Assembly (NCBI GenBank): GCA_965112735.1
Contig: OZ218952.1
Location: forward strand, 4,836,001 to 4,900,000
Direction of reading: 5' to 3'
Length of the DNA: 64,000 bases
From: Phaeosaccion multiseriatum
Taxonomy: Eukaryota; Ochrophyta, other classes
The translations under genes were made by a program, and so were the position numbers. Below are positions 45,990 through 57,688 of the stretch, piece after piece. The notes under the pieces were generated by a model that had not been told where the DNA came from, made no database searches, and saw only the letters and a program-made list of their open reading frames with translations. How positions within the stretch are numbered: the first letter of the stretch is position 1; every line of letters starts with the position of its first letter.

Positions 45990-46643
45990 TCACACAGGGG
46001 CCCTCTGGCCTCTGCGAGACCTGCCGGCGATCTTGTCCACCACCTGCGTCACGCCGGGCAGGTTGAGAAAGTCTCCGAGGATAGGCGTGGTGCGCATGGC
46101 GTCCACGGCAATGGGTATGAAGGGCCCAAACAGGTTTAGGAAGCCGAGGGACTGCAGCACCATGCCTACCACGGCCCAGCGGGCGATGACCAGCATAATG
46201 CCGCCGAAGAAGAAGGCGTTGGCTCGGAGGGGTTTCCTTCGGAAGAAGCCCACCGTGCGCTGCGGGCCTATGGTGAGCGTTATACCCGTCACAATGAGGA
46301 TGTCGCCTGAGGGAGGGCCGCGGCAGGGCAGTGGGGCAGGGACAGGGACATACAGCAAAGGGTTGGCGACGATGAGAGCGGGGAGGGAAGGTGGCGCCTA
46401 CAAGACTTCTTCAGACGGACGCCAGTGTGAGAAACGAGGAACTTCTGAGCGGAAGTAAGTCTCTGCCTCCCACCCGCATCCGCCCCCTCCTCGCTCAGAC
46501 GCGGAGCCGTTGATCCACGTGGAGAGAAGTCACTCACCTATGGCGAGTAGTCCCGAGTCGAAGAACATCATCACTCCGAGGAAGAGGAATACAAAGCCCA
46601 GCACGAGCAGGCCCGTACCTATTTTCCTATTGTCGGACACCAT
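45990..46643 (-). CDS. GOT1: GOT1-family Golgi vesicle-transport membrane protein
   Basis: Small four-helix membrane protein of the Got1/Sft2-like family, which works in ER-Golgi and intra-Golgi traffic. Exons 46643-46538 and 46306-45990 join in phase to give 140 residues, the normal size. Family pattern: KIGTGLLVLGFVFLFLGVMMFFDSGLLAIG, then ILIVTGITLTIGPQRTVGFF, FFFGGIMLVIARWAVVGMVLQSLGFLNLFGPFIPIAVDAM. Four hydrophobic segments are evident at about residues 9-26, 29-53, 68-90 and 93-112. The last 28 residues (PILGDFLNLPGVTQVVDKIAG...) are a C-terminal extension. It is divergent from the PH/GRAM membrane protein gene. Confidence 0.92.
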
Positions 46644-46946
46644 CTTTCCGTGTCTGTTGTTCCCTGTCTGCTCCCTGTCTGCAGCTCAAGTCTGACCAGT
46701 CGGATGCCTCAGTTGGGGACGCGCTCGAGTGAGGAGCTATGAGCCCCCGCTTCAGCCCACCAGATGTGGAGGAGAGTCGACAGATACCCTCCCTTCTTCC
46801 CGTTCTCTTCCTCTTTCTCTTCTCCTTCCCTCTCCTCTCTCTGTTCCGCTCTCGCCCTCTCTGCCGCGGTGGTTGTCCCTCTCACCTTGCCTTTGCGAGT
46901 TAGCACAAAAGATATATCTCTGAAGCGCTCTTTCGCCTATTGCACT

Positions 46947-46987
<41 letters not shown>

Positions 46988-47181
46988 GAAGGAGAAGGGT
47001 ACGAGAAGAGGGAGGAAAAAAAAAGGGGTTTCCGGTTCGTGACTTTTGACATCGACTTTTTATTTTTTCTTTCCATGCCCCCTCTTTTCCTCCTCTTTTC
47101 CTTCCCTTGGACGGTGTCCCAGATGCCGTAAAGTAGCGGAGCGGCCGAAGGAGCGCCAGATACAGGTAGAGGGATACCACC
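46644..47181. promoter_or_regulatory. Divergent spacer, GOT1 / PH-GRAM membrane protein
   Basis: A 538-bp segment between outward-facing starts with no credible coding frame. It holds a GA microsatellite (46948-46986) and T-rich stretches at 47055-47105. Both promoters must lie here. Confidence 0.4.
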
Positions 47182-47548
47182 ATGCCGCTCCCGATCCCTC
47201 CGCCCACCCTGGAGCCTTCCTCCGTGGAGGTATCAGAGGACACGCCCTTCTTCCAGGAGTTCCACAAGTCCTTCAGCGAGGCGCACCTGCATCTCACGCT
47301 GAGGAGGCTCAACGATCTATGCGTGGTGGAGGCGCTCCAGAGGACCATGTATGGCTTCAAGGGCGTCGCGGAGAAGGTGAGCAGGGAAATGCCCTATCCC
47401 TCTCCCCTCCCTCTCTTGCCTCTCTCCCTCCCTCTCTCTGTCTCTCTCTCTCGCCCTCTCTCTCTCCCTCTCTCTATCCCTCTCCCCTCCCTCTCTTGCC
47501 TCTCTCCCTCCCTCTCTCTGTCTCTCTCTCTCGCCCTCTCTCTCTCCC

Positions 47549-47583
<35 letters not shown>

Positions 47584-50524
47584 TTCTTTCTCTCTCTCTT
47601 CTCTCTCTCTCTCTTCTCTCTCTTCTCTCTCTCTCTCCTCTGTTTTTTCTCTCTCTCTGTCTGTCTCTCCCTGTCTCGCTACTCAGCCTGCTCACCCCTC
47701 TCTCTCTTCTCTTTCTCTCTCTCTTATCTCTCTATCACTTTTCCCTCTCTCTCTCTCTTCCCTTCTCTCCGTCGCTCACATCTTCCTGTAACCCCACTCC
47801 TTGCTCGCTCCTTCCTCCCTTGTCTCCCTCTCCTCCTCTCTCCTTCCTCTTCCACACCTCTGACTCCCCCCCCAAATAGGCCGGCGTACCGCTGCGTTCC
47901 GTGGTGACGGCAGTGAACAAGGTCGGGGTGCTGGGAAGTGGGTACGACTCCACTCTCAGCGCCATCAAGGCGGCAGGCAAACCCGTGAGTGATGGAGCGA
48001 GGCGACAGGCAGCAGTGCAGTTCTTGGATTGGACTTGGTCCGTTTGCAACCCCTGAATGGCAGTGCGGGTGCCGCTTTCAGGCCTCCCCTGGGACGCCCT
48101 TCCCTCTGCCCTTCCCTCCTCCCCTCACTGCGGCGTCTCCCCCGCCGATGGCCACCCACCCCACGCACCCACCCCCCCCTGTGCGCAGGTCAGCATCGGC
48201 TTCCGGCAGCTGCACGCCGTGTATGATGGAGGCCCCCTCGGTTCCACACGCTACTGGCAAGGCTACCTCAGGGGCAAGACACAACTCCTGCCCTCCCACA
48301 GCACTACACAGGGCAGGACCGAGGGCAAGGGCCTGGCACAGGGCAAGGGACAGGCAGAGGGGGGTGGCAAGGCAGTGGTGAGTCAGCAGTCTCAGCAGTC
48401 TCAGCAGTCTCTGGCGTGGACGGGACGCTTCTACGTGCTGCGGGCCGACGGATATCTCTACGCTTATGCGGGCAAGGAGCTGCGAGACCGGCCTGTCGAA
48501 GCCATCAGCGTGCAGGAGGCGACACTCGTGTATGGCCAGGGGCTGCTCAAGCAGTTTGCCTCGGCGCTGCTAGAGAAAGAGGCCGCCTCCTGCCCCGAGG
48601 TCTACAAGCACTCCTTCGCGCTGCTAAGGCCCGATGACGTCATTGTGCTCAGGGCCGACAGCGAGGCGCAAATGCTCGACTGGTGAGTCAGTGAGTCAGT
48701 GAGTCAGTGAGTCAGTGAGAGAGTGAGGGAGGGAGTGAATGAGTGGGGGGAGGTGAGTAAGGAAGTCAGTGAGTATTCAGTGGGTGAGTGAGTGAGTGAC
48801 TGACTGACTGACTGGCTGACTGGCTGAGCGAGTGAGTGAGAGAATCAGTGAGTGAGTGAGAGAGTGAGGGAGGGAGTGAATGAGTGGGGGGAGGTGAGTA
48901 AGGAAGTCAGTGAGTATTCAGTGGGTGAGTGAGTGAGTGACTGACTGACTGACTGGCTGACTGGCTGAGCGAGTGAGTGAGAGAATCAGTGAGTGAGTGA
49001 GTGAGTGAGTGAGTGAGTGAGTGAGTGAGTGAGTGAGTGAGTGAGTGAGTGAGTGAGTGAGTGAGTGAGTTGAGAGAGGAGGGAGGAGGCAGCACTTCGG
49101 TAGCTGAGGTGCATCCCTTGGATGGGGCTTTCTTTCCTATGACACGGCAGCGCAGCGCCCCTGCCCCTTTTGCTTGCATGACCTACTCTCCGAGGCTCTT
49201 TCTTACCCATGTGCCTCCATCCCGGGCCTGTTGGTGCTACAGGGTGTGTGCCATTACTGTGCTGGAGCTCGGACTACTTAGCGACAAGCAAGCGGCGGTA
49301 CTGCATGGGTCAAGGCCAGTGGGGGCAATGGCGGTGTCTCCGCCGCTGACCCCCTCGGGACAGGGAGGACGTCCGGCGACGGCGCCTTGGGCGGAAGGGG
49401 GGGGGATGGCAGTGGATGGGAAAGAGCTCAGCACGAGAACGCCGAGAGAGACCTCTTCCGGTTCATTGCTCGGGCCGTCAGGAAGAGGGGGACGAGGAGG
49501 AGGAGGAGGAGGAGGAGGAGGGGGGGGAGGAGGAGGGGGAGAAGGAGGAGACGAAGGAGGGGGGGGCGAGGGGGGGGACAAGCTCCGGAGAGACAGCTGG
49601 AACGGCGCTAGTGCTGCCCCTGTTGTAACCGGCTCGAGGAGGAGACTCGCGTCGGGTGGTGGTGGTGGTGGTGGTGGTGGAGGAGGAGGAGGAGGAGAGG
49701 TGGGGGGGGGAGGAGGCGAAGGAGGAGGAGCAATGAGAGAGAGGCGAGGCAGTGCCAGCGGTACCATTGCGGTGGGGTCGTCAAGGCGGCGGCAGCAGGC
49801 GGCGGTTTGTAAGCAAGGTTACTTGTCCATACGTAAGGGTGGTGGACTTGGAGGGGGGGGTGGGGCGCTCTCCCTCCCATCGGGCTATTGGAGCTGGAGC
49901 CAGCGGTGGGTCGTGCTTCTCGAGGACGGAAGGATGTTGTGGTTCCATCAGATTCCGCACGATGTTGCCGGGTGAGTGGATGGTGGAGGGAGAGAGTGAG
50001 AGGGAAGGAGGCAGGAGGCATATGGGGGGGGGAGGGAGAGGAGATGTTTCATCTTCGTCTGTGCACTTGTTCTTGTCCGCAAGCAGAGAGGTGCCCCTTG
50101 CTCACAAATGATGTACGTTCTGAACAGGGAGATGCCCAATGGCCAGCTCGAGGCGCGGGGCGCGCATGTTATGGTATCTGAAGAGGAGGTCAAGGAGAGA
50201 GGGGAGGAGGGAGGAGGAGCAGGAGGAGGAGGAGAAGGTGGAGGGGGAGGGGGAGGGGGAGCTACGCCTGACGAGCCTGCCCTCAGCAGCAGCAGCAGCA
50301 GTCATGTGGGTAGCAGTAAGAGTTTCGCTTTTGGGCTGAAGACTGCCTCCCGCACGCTCTTCCTACGCGCAAGCAGCCCGGAGGAGAGAGACGAGTGGGT
50401 GCATGTGCTCGGTGGGGTGTTAGGAGACGGAGGAGGAGCAGGAGCAGGAGCAGGAGGGGGAGGAGGAGCAGGAGGAGGAGGAGCAGGAGGAGGAACAGGA
50501 GGAGGAGGGGGAGGAGGAGGAGGA

Positions 50525-50560
<36 letters not shown>

Positions 50561-51757
50561 GCTGGAGCAGTGGCGGGAGGGGCAGCACCAGCACCAGAGG
50601 ACGGCCAAGCGACCAATCAGTCCTTTGTGGCGGCGACGGACACTGTGGCAGCCAGGAGGGCCGCGGATCTGCTTGCCATCAGCGACCATCCGCAGATGCT
50701 GTTCGACGACCCCGCGAGGGCCTACAGCCTCGTGATGGAGGCCTCCCGCGGCGGCGGAGGCATCAGGAAAGATGCCTTCCTGCGCGTAGCGGGGCAGAGC
50801 TTCCTCCCCCTGTGCGATGTATTCACTGCCGAGGCCGTGTTTGATGCGTTGCTGCGGAGGGAGGACGGAGCAGACAGACGTGAGTGCAGCTGGAGTCTTG
50901 CGCGAGGGTTGTTGAGTGAGTGGGTGGAGTGGGTGGGTAGGAAGGGACAGATGAAGGACCGAGGGATGCCTTCACCCCAGCCCCCCCCCACGCCATCCAC
51001 TGCCATCCCTTAAGCTCCCTCTCCATGAGCTCACCCCTTCACCCCTCCCTTCCTTCACACACAGGCGAGAGCAGTAGCAGCTACGGTGCCTCTTCCTCCT
51101 TGTCCTCCTCCCTCGGCAAGAAGGGTTCAGGAGCAGGCAGCGGCTCCTGGGGGGGGATGGCACTCAACGGACTGTGGGGCAGGGGGGGGGCGGCAGCGGC
51201 GTTGTTTGAAGACGTGTTGTCGCACATGTCGACGGTTTCGGGAGTGGACGGTGTCAGGACCCGCACAGTGACCGCAGAGCCGCTGGGAGGGGCCACCAAG
51301 ATGACCTTCGACCTCTTCAACGTAAGAGAGAGGGAGATGGCCTTTGCAGATGCCAGTGGATGGAGAGAGCCGCGAGGGACAATGTCGAGATGGCAGTGGA
51401 TGAGGAAAGACTGTCGAGATGGCAGTGGATGGAGAAGGCCAGGCAGTACGGCCTTGCTTAGGCATTGCCCTCCCCCTCGTGGGACATGAGAGGTCGTGAC
51501 GCGCTGCCCTCCCTCTCTCTGTTTCTGTCTCTTACCTCCTTCTCTCTGCCCATGTGCCTCTCTCTCTCTCGTCCCTCTCCCTCTGCCTCTCTGTGTACCT
51601 CTCTCTTTCTCTCCCTCCCTCTCTCCCTCCCTCCCTCCCTCCTTCTCTCTCTCTATTTCGGCCCATATGACTCTGCCGCAGCGCTATGTGGAGGCCGTGC
51701 AGAGCTGCGCGACGCATCCGCAGTCGTGGACAGACCTTCGCATCCGACTAGGTGGGG

Positions 51758-51807
<50 letters not shown>

Positions 51808-53697
51808 TTAGACATTGGCGTGGTGCACCCCCCCCTTACCCACCCCACCCTTGTATTTCACCCTCCCCTCCCCCCTCCCCCTCCCAAGGCCTGGACCCTC
51901 TGGAAACCCTCGTCATGAACCAAGAACACGTGAGCGAGAAGGCCCCTGCGCTGTTCGGTCTGTCTGACCAGGGCTCCCTGTACCTCACCGACAGGCACTT
52001 GTATCTGCACCTCCCGCTCAAGCAGCTGGTGCGCGTGGTGCCTCTTGCGACGGTGCGGACCGTCAAGGAGGTGTCAGGACAGGGGGGGGGTGTGGCGTCT
52101 TCGCTCACCGAGGCCTTCGAGTTGGGGGGGTGCGACGTGCACACGGTGTCACTGCAGCAGCAGTTGGTGGTACAGGCGGCGCAACAGGGGGACGACGCGG
52201 GGGGGGCAGCGGGGGCGGAGCAGCAGCACAGGGGCGCCACCAGCGCTGCCTCGTGTCAGGACTACAGATTGGGTACGTGTGGGTTACGTGTGGGTCACGT
52301 ATCGGTTACTCAGAGGCTATGTATCTATCATAGCCACCCATCCCGCCCCTCGGGTATCGCTTGCACCCCTCGGGTATCGCTTGCACCCCTCGGGTATCGC
52401 TTGCACCCCTCGGGTATATCTATATATTGCTTGGGGTCAGGGCGGTGCGTGCCCCGACTCTCTGCTGCACTACAAGAGCCAAAGCTGACGATCCATTTGT
52501 GAATGCATGCCCCTGTATGATGAACTGACGCAGTGCTCTCTAAGGTCAAGGGCATGCTCGGGCTGGACGATGCGCACAAGCACGGGGGCCGGAGAAGGGT
52601 GTGGGTGGACTTCCTGGTACGTCCACTTCACGTCACTTTTCTCCACTTCCTCGAGCCAAGTGCGAGGGAGGGAGGGGGGGAGGGAGGGAGGTGAATCGAT
52701 GGGTAGGACTGCACTAGAAGAGAAGTAGAGCTGCACGAGAAGAGAAGTAGAGCTGCACGAGAAGAGAAGTAGAGGGCGTGTCCCCCCCCCCCCAGCGCTT
52801 CCCCTGTCTCCTCTCTCTTGTGCAAAGCTCACGATTCCGACTCCTTTCCCACTCCCCCACGTCGCCCTGCCCATATGCCTGTCCTGCCTGCCTGCCCGCC
52901 TGCCCGCCCATACGCCTTCTCATCCGTCCAGAGGGAGCTCGTCGCGGCGCAGTCCATCACCAACTTGTCTCCCTCCTCCCCTCGGGCCCTCAGCGCCTTT
53001 CTGGCCTCCTTCGCCTCCTCGCCAGACTCGGTGGCTCCGGGGTCGAAACGCCCCTCACCCCACAAGGGCACAGCCCCCTCGGGGCGCTCAATGCCCTCCC
53101 CCGGGGTGCAGAGAGGTGCTTCCCCTTCCCCTGTGCATGGGGCCAATGGGGCCAGCAGGAGCAGGAGTGGCAGCAGCAATAGCAGCAGCAGCAGCAGTGG
53201 TGTTGGCGCAGAGGGTAGGGAGCACTCGTCCGCGACAGCACCAGCAGCATCAGCAGCACCAGCAGCACCAGTGGCACCAGCGGCGGCAACGTCTGGCTCG
53301 GCAGCATCAGGGCAGGGCCTGGGCAGTGCCACCCTAAGGAACTTCACCACCAAGCTCAAACTGCTCGTCAGGGAGGAGGAGCAGGGGCCGGAGGCCTACG
53401 AGGTGGGTGGGATGGCAGTGTATGGCAGTGCATGGCACTGGATGGCAGTGTAAGGCTCTGGATGGTAGTGTGTGGCAGTGTATGGCACTGGATGGCACTG
53501 GATAGCAGTAGAGGGGTGGGCGGGTGGGATGGCAGTGGAGGGGTGCGCAGGCTGGCCTGGCTTGAGTGGGGTGGAACGGAGGGCGCCATGGGCACTCACT
53601 CTATCGTAGCCCCTCTCTCTCTCTCTCGGCCCATAGGCCTCCCTTCTCTCTCTGTCCCAAACCTCTCTCCTTCTCTCGACCTGCCCATGCCCCCCCC

Positions 53698-53755
<58 letters not shown>

Positions 53756-54653
53756 ATGTGTGTGTCGACGGTCGCTGTTCCTGAGTTGAAGGCTGTGCCA
53801 GTGTGCCTCATCCATCCCAGTCACTTACTCTCATGCCCTCTTATCCCTCCATCCACTGCCATCCACTGCCATCCACTGCCATCTTCTGCCATCCCCCCAC
53901 AGGTGCAGCGGAACCGCGTGAGTCTGTGGGTGGCTGCCAACCTCATCCGCACCCGCGCCATCCTGCGGGCCTCCTCTTCCGCCTCCTCCTCCTCCTCCGC
54001 CTCTGCCTCGTCCTCCTCCTCCTCGTCCTCTTCCTCCTCCGCCACCCACACCGATGCTCTCCTGTTGTGCTCAAGGCTGCATCTGCCGCGCTGCAGAGAG
54101 CTGCTGAGGGCCTTCCTGCTCGGGGGGGAGGAGGGAGATGCAGGTGGGTGTGTATGTGTGTTTGGGGGGTGGGGGGGTGCCCAACCAGTGGGAATTTGGC
54201 GTTCGCAATCTTGTCGTAGTGTACAGTCGTCTGACTTGTTGTCTGCTTACCCGCTCTGGTCTTGTGTTCTCGCTGCAGTTTTTTGGGCTGATTGGTATAT
54301 ATCGCCATCCTCCTCACACACCCCCCATCCCTCCTATACCCCCTTGGTGTTGCTGCCGTACCTCCCCGCAGGGGCGGTGCCTCAGGCTTCATCCAGTGCC
54401 GATACAGACGTCAAGAGGGGCCAACAGCAGCTGCAGCAGTTGGTGATACAGCAGCAGGAGCACTTGGTGATACAGCAGCAGTCGTCAGCGAGAGGGGGCG
54501 GATCTGCCATGACTTCTCCCACGGGCTCTTCGTCTCCTCCACGGAGAGGCTCCGAGAGCGCGGGGTCAGCAGCAGCAGTTGGTGATACAGCAGCAGTAGT
54601 AGAGGAGGGGCCGGGAGGGGGAGGGGGAGGGGGAGGGGGCGCGAGAGACGGGC

Positions 54654-54721
<68 letters not shown>

Positions 54722-55221
54722 AAGCAGCAGCAGCAGCAGCAGCAGCAAGCACATGGGCAGCAGCAGGGGAGCTCTCCCTCCTCTGCCCTCCCCTCCCCCC
54801 CTCCCCCTCCCCCTCCCGGCCCCTCCCCCTACCGCATGCGATCCCGTCGCTGGCAGCTCGTGCTGGCCCAGTACATGGCAGGCACGTCTCACTTCAAGCA
54901 GCAGAGAGAGAGGAGCAACGGGCTCTTCACGCCGCACAAGCTCAGGAGCGAGTGGGCGCTGTTCTGGGGAGTGTTGGACCCCGTGCTGGAGGGGGTGGTG
55001 CAGGCGGCCGAGGGGCTGAGAAGGTGGCACAGCCCGCCTGCGAGCTTCGTCGTCATGTGGGGGCTGCTCTTCATCGCATGTACGTGTGGGGTGTACGTGG
55101 GTGTACGCCAGCCTGTGGGGGGTCTTTGGGGTGACTCTGTATGTGTCTCTGTGTTCTCTCTGTGTGTGCATGTCTCCGTGTCTTACTTGCCTGTCTGCGT
55201 GCCTGCTCGTATGCCCATGTG

Positions 55222-55269
<48 letters not shown>

Positions 55270-57087
55270 CCCATATGCCTGCGCTCAGGAGATGAGTATA
55301 TATATTGGAGTGCCTTTGAGTCTTCTCTCTTTTGTATCCTCCCGTCGCTCTGCTGCCGTATCACCAACTGGTGTGCCCCGTGTCCCTGCCGTATCACCAA
55401 CTGGTGTACCCTGTGTCCCATACCCCGCAGACCACGACCTGGTGGGCTACATCATCCCCTGCCTCGGCGCTGCCAACGCCGTGTTCGTCATTTGGCTCGG
55501 CCACAACGTGAACAAGCAGTTGGTGATACAGCAGCAGCAGCAACAACAGCAAGCACATGGCCAGGACCAGTCCCACCCCTCTGGAGCAGCGGAGGGGGGT
55601 GCCAGTGTCGGTGCCACTGCCGTCGGAGCAGCGCTGGACTCGGCTCAGCAGCCCTCCTCCTCCTCCTCCTCCTCCTCTTCCACAGCCGCCAGGCAGCACA
55701 GCCGCCATGCGATGATGTCTTTCTTACATGGCGATGGTGACGAAGGGGGGGGCGGGGGCGCGGCTTCGGTCACCAACACCATCACCAGCACCAGCCCAAC
55801 CCCAATGAGCATTAGTAGAGGTAGTAGCAGCAGCAGCAGCAAGCCTACGGGCACAGAAGGAGGCGCGGGTGGTGGTGGTGTTGGTGGTGGTGGTGGTGGT
55901 GGTGGTGGTGGTGGTGGAGGAGGAGGAGGAGTGAGCGATGCCGGTACCGCAGACGCTGGCACTACCGCTGGTGGCAATAGCGGGGGAGGAGGAGGGGGAG
56001 GAGGAGGGGGAGGGGGAGGCGGGCTCAGCATCTTCTCGCAGCTCAAGGGCATGCAAGCCAGCGCGGGGCGCATGCAGGCAAAGCTCCACGCCTACAACAC
56101 CTTCCTGCTCAAAGTGCACGCCCTGCATACATGGAGAGACCCCACGCGCACAAAGGTGGGAGAGGGAAGGAGGGAGGGAAGGGAGGGAAGGAGGGAAGGG
56201 AGGGAGGGAAGGGAGGGAGGGAAGGGTGGGAGGGAAGGGTGGGAGTGGGAGGGAGGTGGGCAAGCTTGGGTGTCGGTCAGGGCGGGGCAGGGACAGGGGC
56301 AGGAGCCGCGGGCATGGGCAGTCCACCTCCGCACTCCATTGATTGATTGATTGGTTGGTTGATTGATTGATTCCGCTCTGTCCACTTTGTACCGTTGCCC
56401 CCCCCCCCTCACTTCCTTACTGCCTCACTGCCTCACTGCCTCACTGCCTCACTTCCGTACCTACCCACGCCTTGAGTTGACATGTCCTCGTCGCTTGTCT
56501 TGTCCCATGTGTATATCCCTCACCCCTGTCCGCCCATCACCCATGCATCAATGCACCAATGCACCAATCCATCCGATGATCAGGTGTGGATCTTCCTCAT
56601 GCTCGTGCTGAGCGTCGTGCTTTCCACCGTGCCCTCGCGCTTCCTGTGGGCTGTGTTGGTGCTCTACTTCTTCTCTGGTGAGCATCTGTGATCCTCTGTG
56701 ATCCTCTGTGAGCGTGAGCCTCTGTGAGCGTGAGCCTCTGTGAGCCTCTGTGAGCCACTTCAGCAGGTGGTTACCTGTTTCGGGAATGTCCTGCTCCCTC
56801 TGACCCGATCCCTGCTCCCCACCCCTTATCCCCTCCCATCTGCTTGCCCATATGCCTGCCCATATGCCTGCCCATATGCCTGCCCATATGCCTGCCCATA
56901 TGCCTGCCCATATGCCTGCCCATATGCCTGCCCATATGCCTGCCCAGAGCCCCTGCGGCCTGTGGAGCCCACCCTGCCCGAGCTTCTGTGGTTGGACTTC
57001 TGGAGAGGCCTTCCCGTGGAGAGCAGCACACACACCAATTTACAAATGGCGGCAATATACAAAATGGAGCGGCAGAAGCACGAGTAG
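47182..57087 (+). CDS. Large PH / GRAM / DUF639-like membrane protein, 15 exons
   Basis: Exons 47182-47376, 47880-47984, 48189-48682, 49243-49971, 50128-50879, 51065-51321, 51682-51751, 51889-52272, 52534-52616, 52932-53402, 53903-54143, 54372-55079, 55431-56155, 56584-56677 and 56948-57087 keep phase throughout, giving about 1815 residues. A first PH-like domain spans roughly residues 100-270 ([22 protein letters not shown], ending W at the exon 3/4 junction). A second starts [11 protein letters not shown]...[19 protein letters not shown] and ends [18 protein letters not shown]-like stretch reads [20 protein letters not shown]...[12 protein letters not shown]. The C-terminus has three or four membrane segments and resembles plant DUF639 proteins (LLKVHAL...[30 protein letters not shown]). 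Gly, Ser and Gln runs separate the domains. It probably binds phosphoinositides and sits in an endomembrane (inference). Confidence 0.8.
47400..47770. repeat. (CT)n-rich intron 1 of the PH/GRAM gene
   Basis: Polypyrimidine CT/CCCT repeats with a perfect internal duplication of about 75 bp (compare 47397-47471 with 47477-47551). Confidence 0.9.
48683..49072. repeat. (GTGA)n array starting at a 5' splice site
   Basis: The donor after exon 3 (GTGAGTCAGTGAG) runs straight into 390 bp of GTGA/GTCA/GACT tetranucleotides, with an internal duplication of roughly 130 bp (48719-48848 against 48849-48985) and a pure GTGA tail. Confidence 0.95.
53700..53745. repeat. (CT)n microsatellite
   Basis: Pure CT tract in intron 10 of the PH/GRAM gene, followed by GT repeats. 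Confidence 0.95.
54425..54597 (+). repeat. Three copies of the CAG-TTGGTGATA-CAG dispersed motif in coding sequence
   Basis: Copies at about 54437-54456 and 54459-54480 are read as QQLVIQQQ and EHLVIQQQ. A third at 54576-54596 is read in another frame as AAVGDTAAV. All lie in exon 12 of the PH/GRAM membrane protein. Confidence 0.9.
54653..54747 (+). repeat. (CAA)n then (CAG)n coding for poly-Gln
   Basis: About 22 pure CAA codons are followed by AAG and then CAG codons, encoding a glutamine run of about 31 residues with one Lys. The CAA tract is unusual in this window, where CAG is otherwise preferred. Confidence 0.95.
56841..56947 (+). repeat. 12-bp minisatellite abutting a 3' splice site
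   Basis: Nine tandem CCCATATGCCTG units run directly into the acceptor CTGCCCAG of the last exon of the PH/GRAM gene. Confidence 0.95.
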
Positions 57088-57688
57088 AGACGGCGAGAGG
57101 CGCTGCTGTGGCGGGGGTTGACTGAGCGAATCGCCGTCTGTAGATAAAGATAGAAACGTGTAGATAACTCTTCTCTAATTTTAAGTTGATGACATTTTGA
57201 AAGGGAAAGAGGTGAAGAATGGAAGAAAGAATAGAAGACTCAGTAAGGCTGGAGGCAGCCATGAGCCATGTACGAGCAGGACGGGTACTTACTCTGACAC
57301 TCCTTACACTCTGAGCTTCCCTCACGGACTTACTATACTTGCTTGGAACAAAAGCTTTGCCATCGAGTGCCATCGAGTGCCATCGAGTGCAACCCTTGTC
57401 ATGAGAGCGAGTGACAGTGAGACGAGCGGAGACGTCCCCCCCTGGAGCTCTGGACACCCCTATACATGTACTTGCAAGTATTTGGACCGCTGTGACCCCT
57501 ATACATGTACTTGCAAGTATTTGGACCGCTGTGCCGCTCGCCTCTGGCCAGACTTGGCGCTGAGCGGCCTCCTTGCCTGCCTGCCTACCTGCTTACCTGC
57601 CTGCCTACCTGCTTACCTGCCTGCCTACCTGCCCACCTGTCTGCCTACCTGTCCACCTGCCTACCTGTCCACCTGCCTACCTGCCTAC
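57088..57688. other. Convergent spacer between PH/GRAM gene and amidase-carrier fusion
   Basis: No gene seen. It contains three GTGCCATCGA units (57357-57390), a tandem duplication of a 39-bp segment containing CTATACATGTACTTGCAAGT (57456-57494 and 57495-57533), and a (CTGCCTAC)/(CTGCTTAC) tract (57572-57690) that runs up to the stop codon of the minus-strand gene. Confidence 0.6.
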
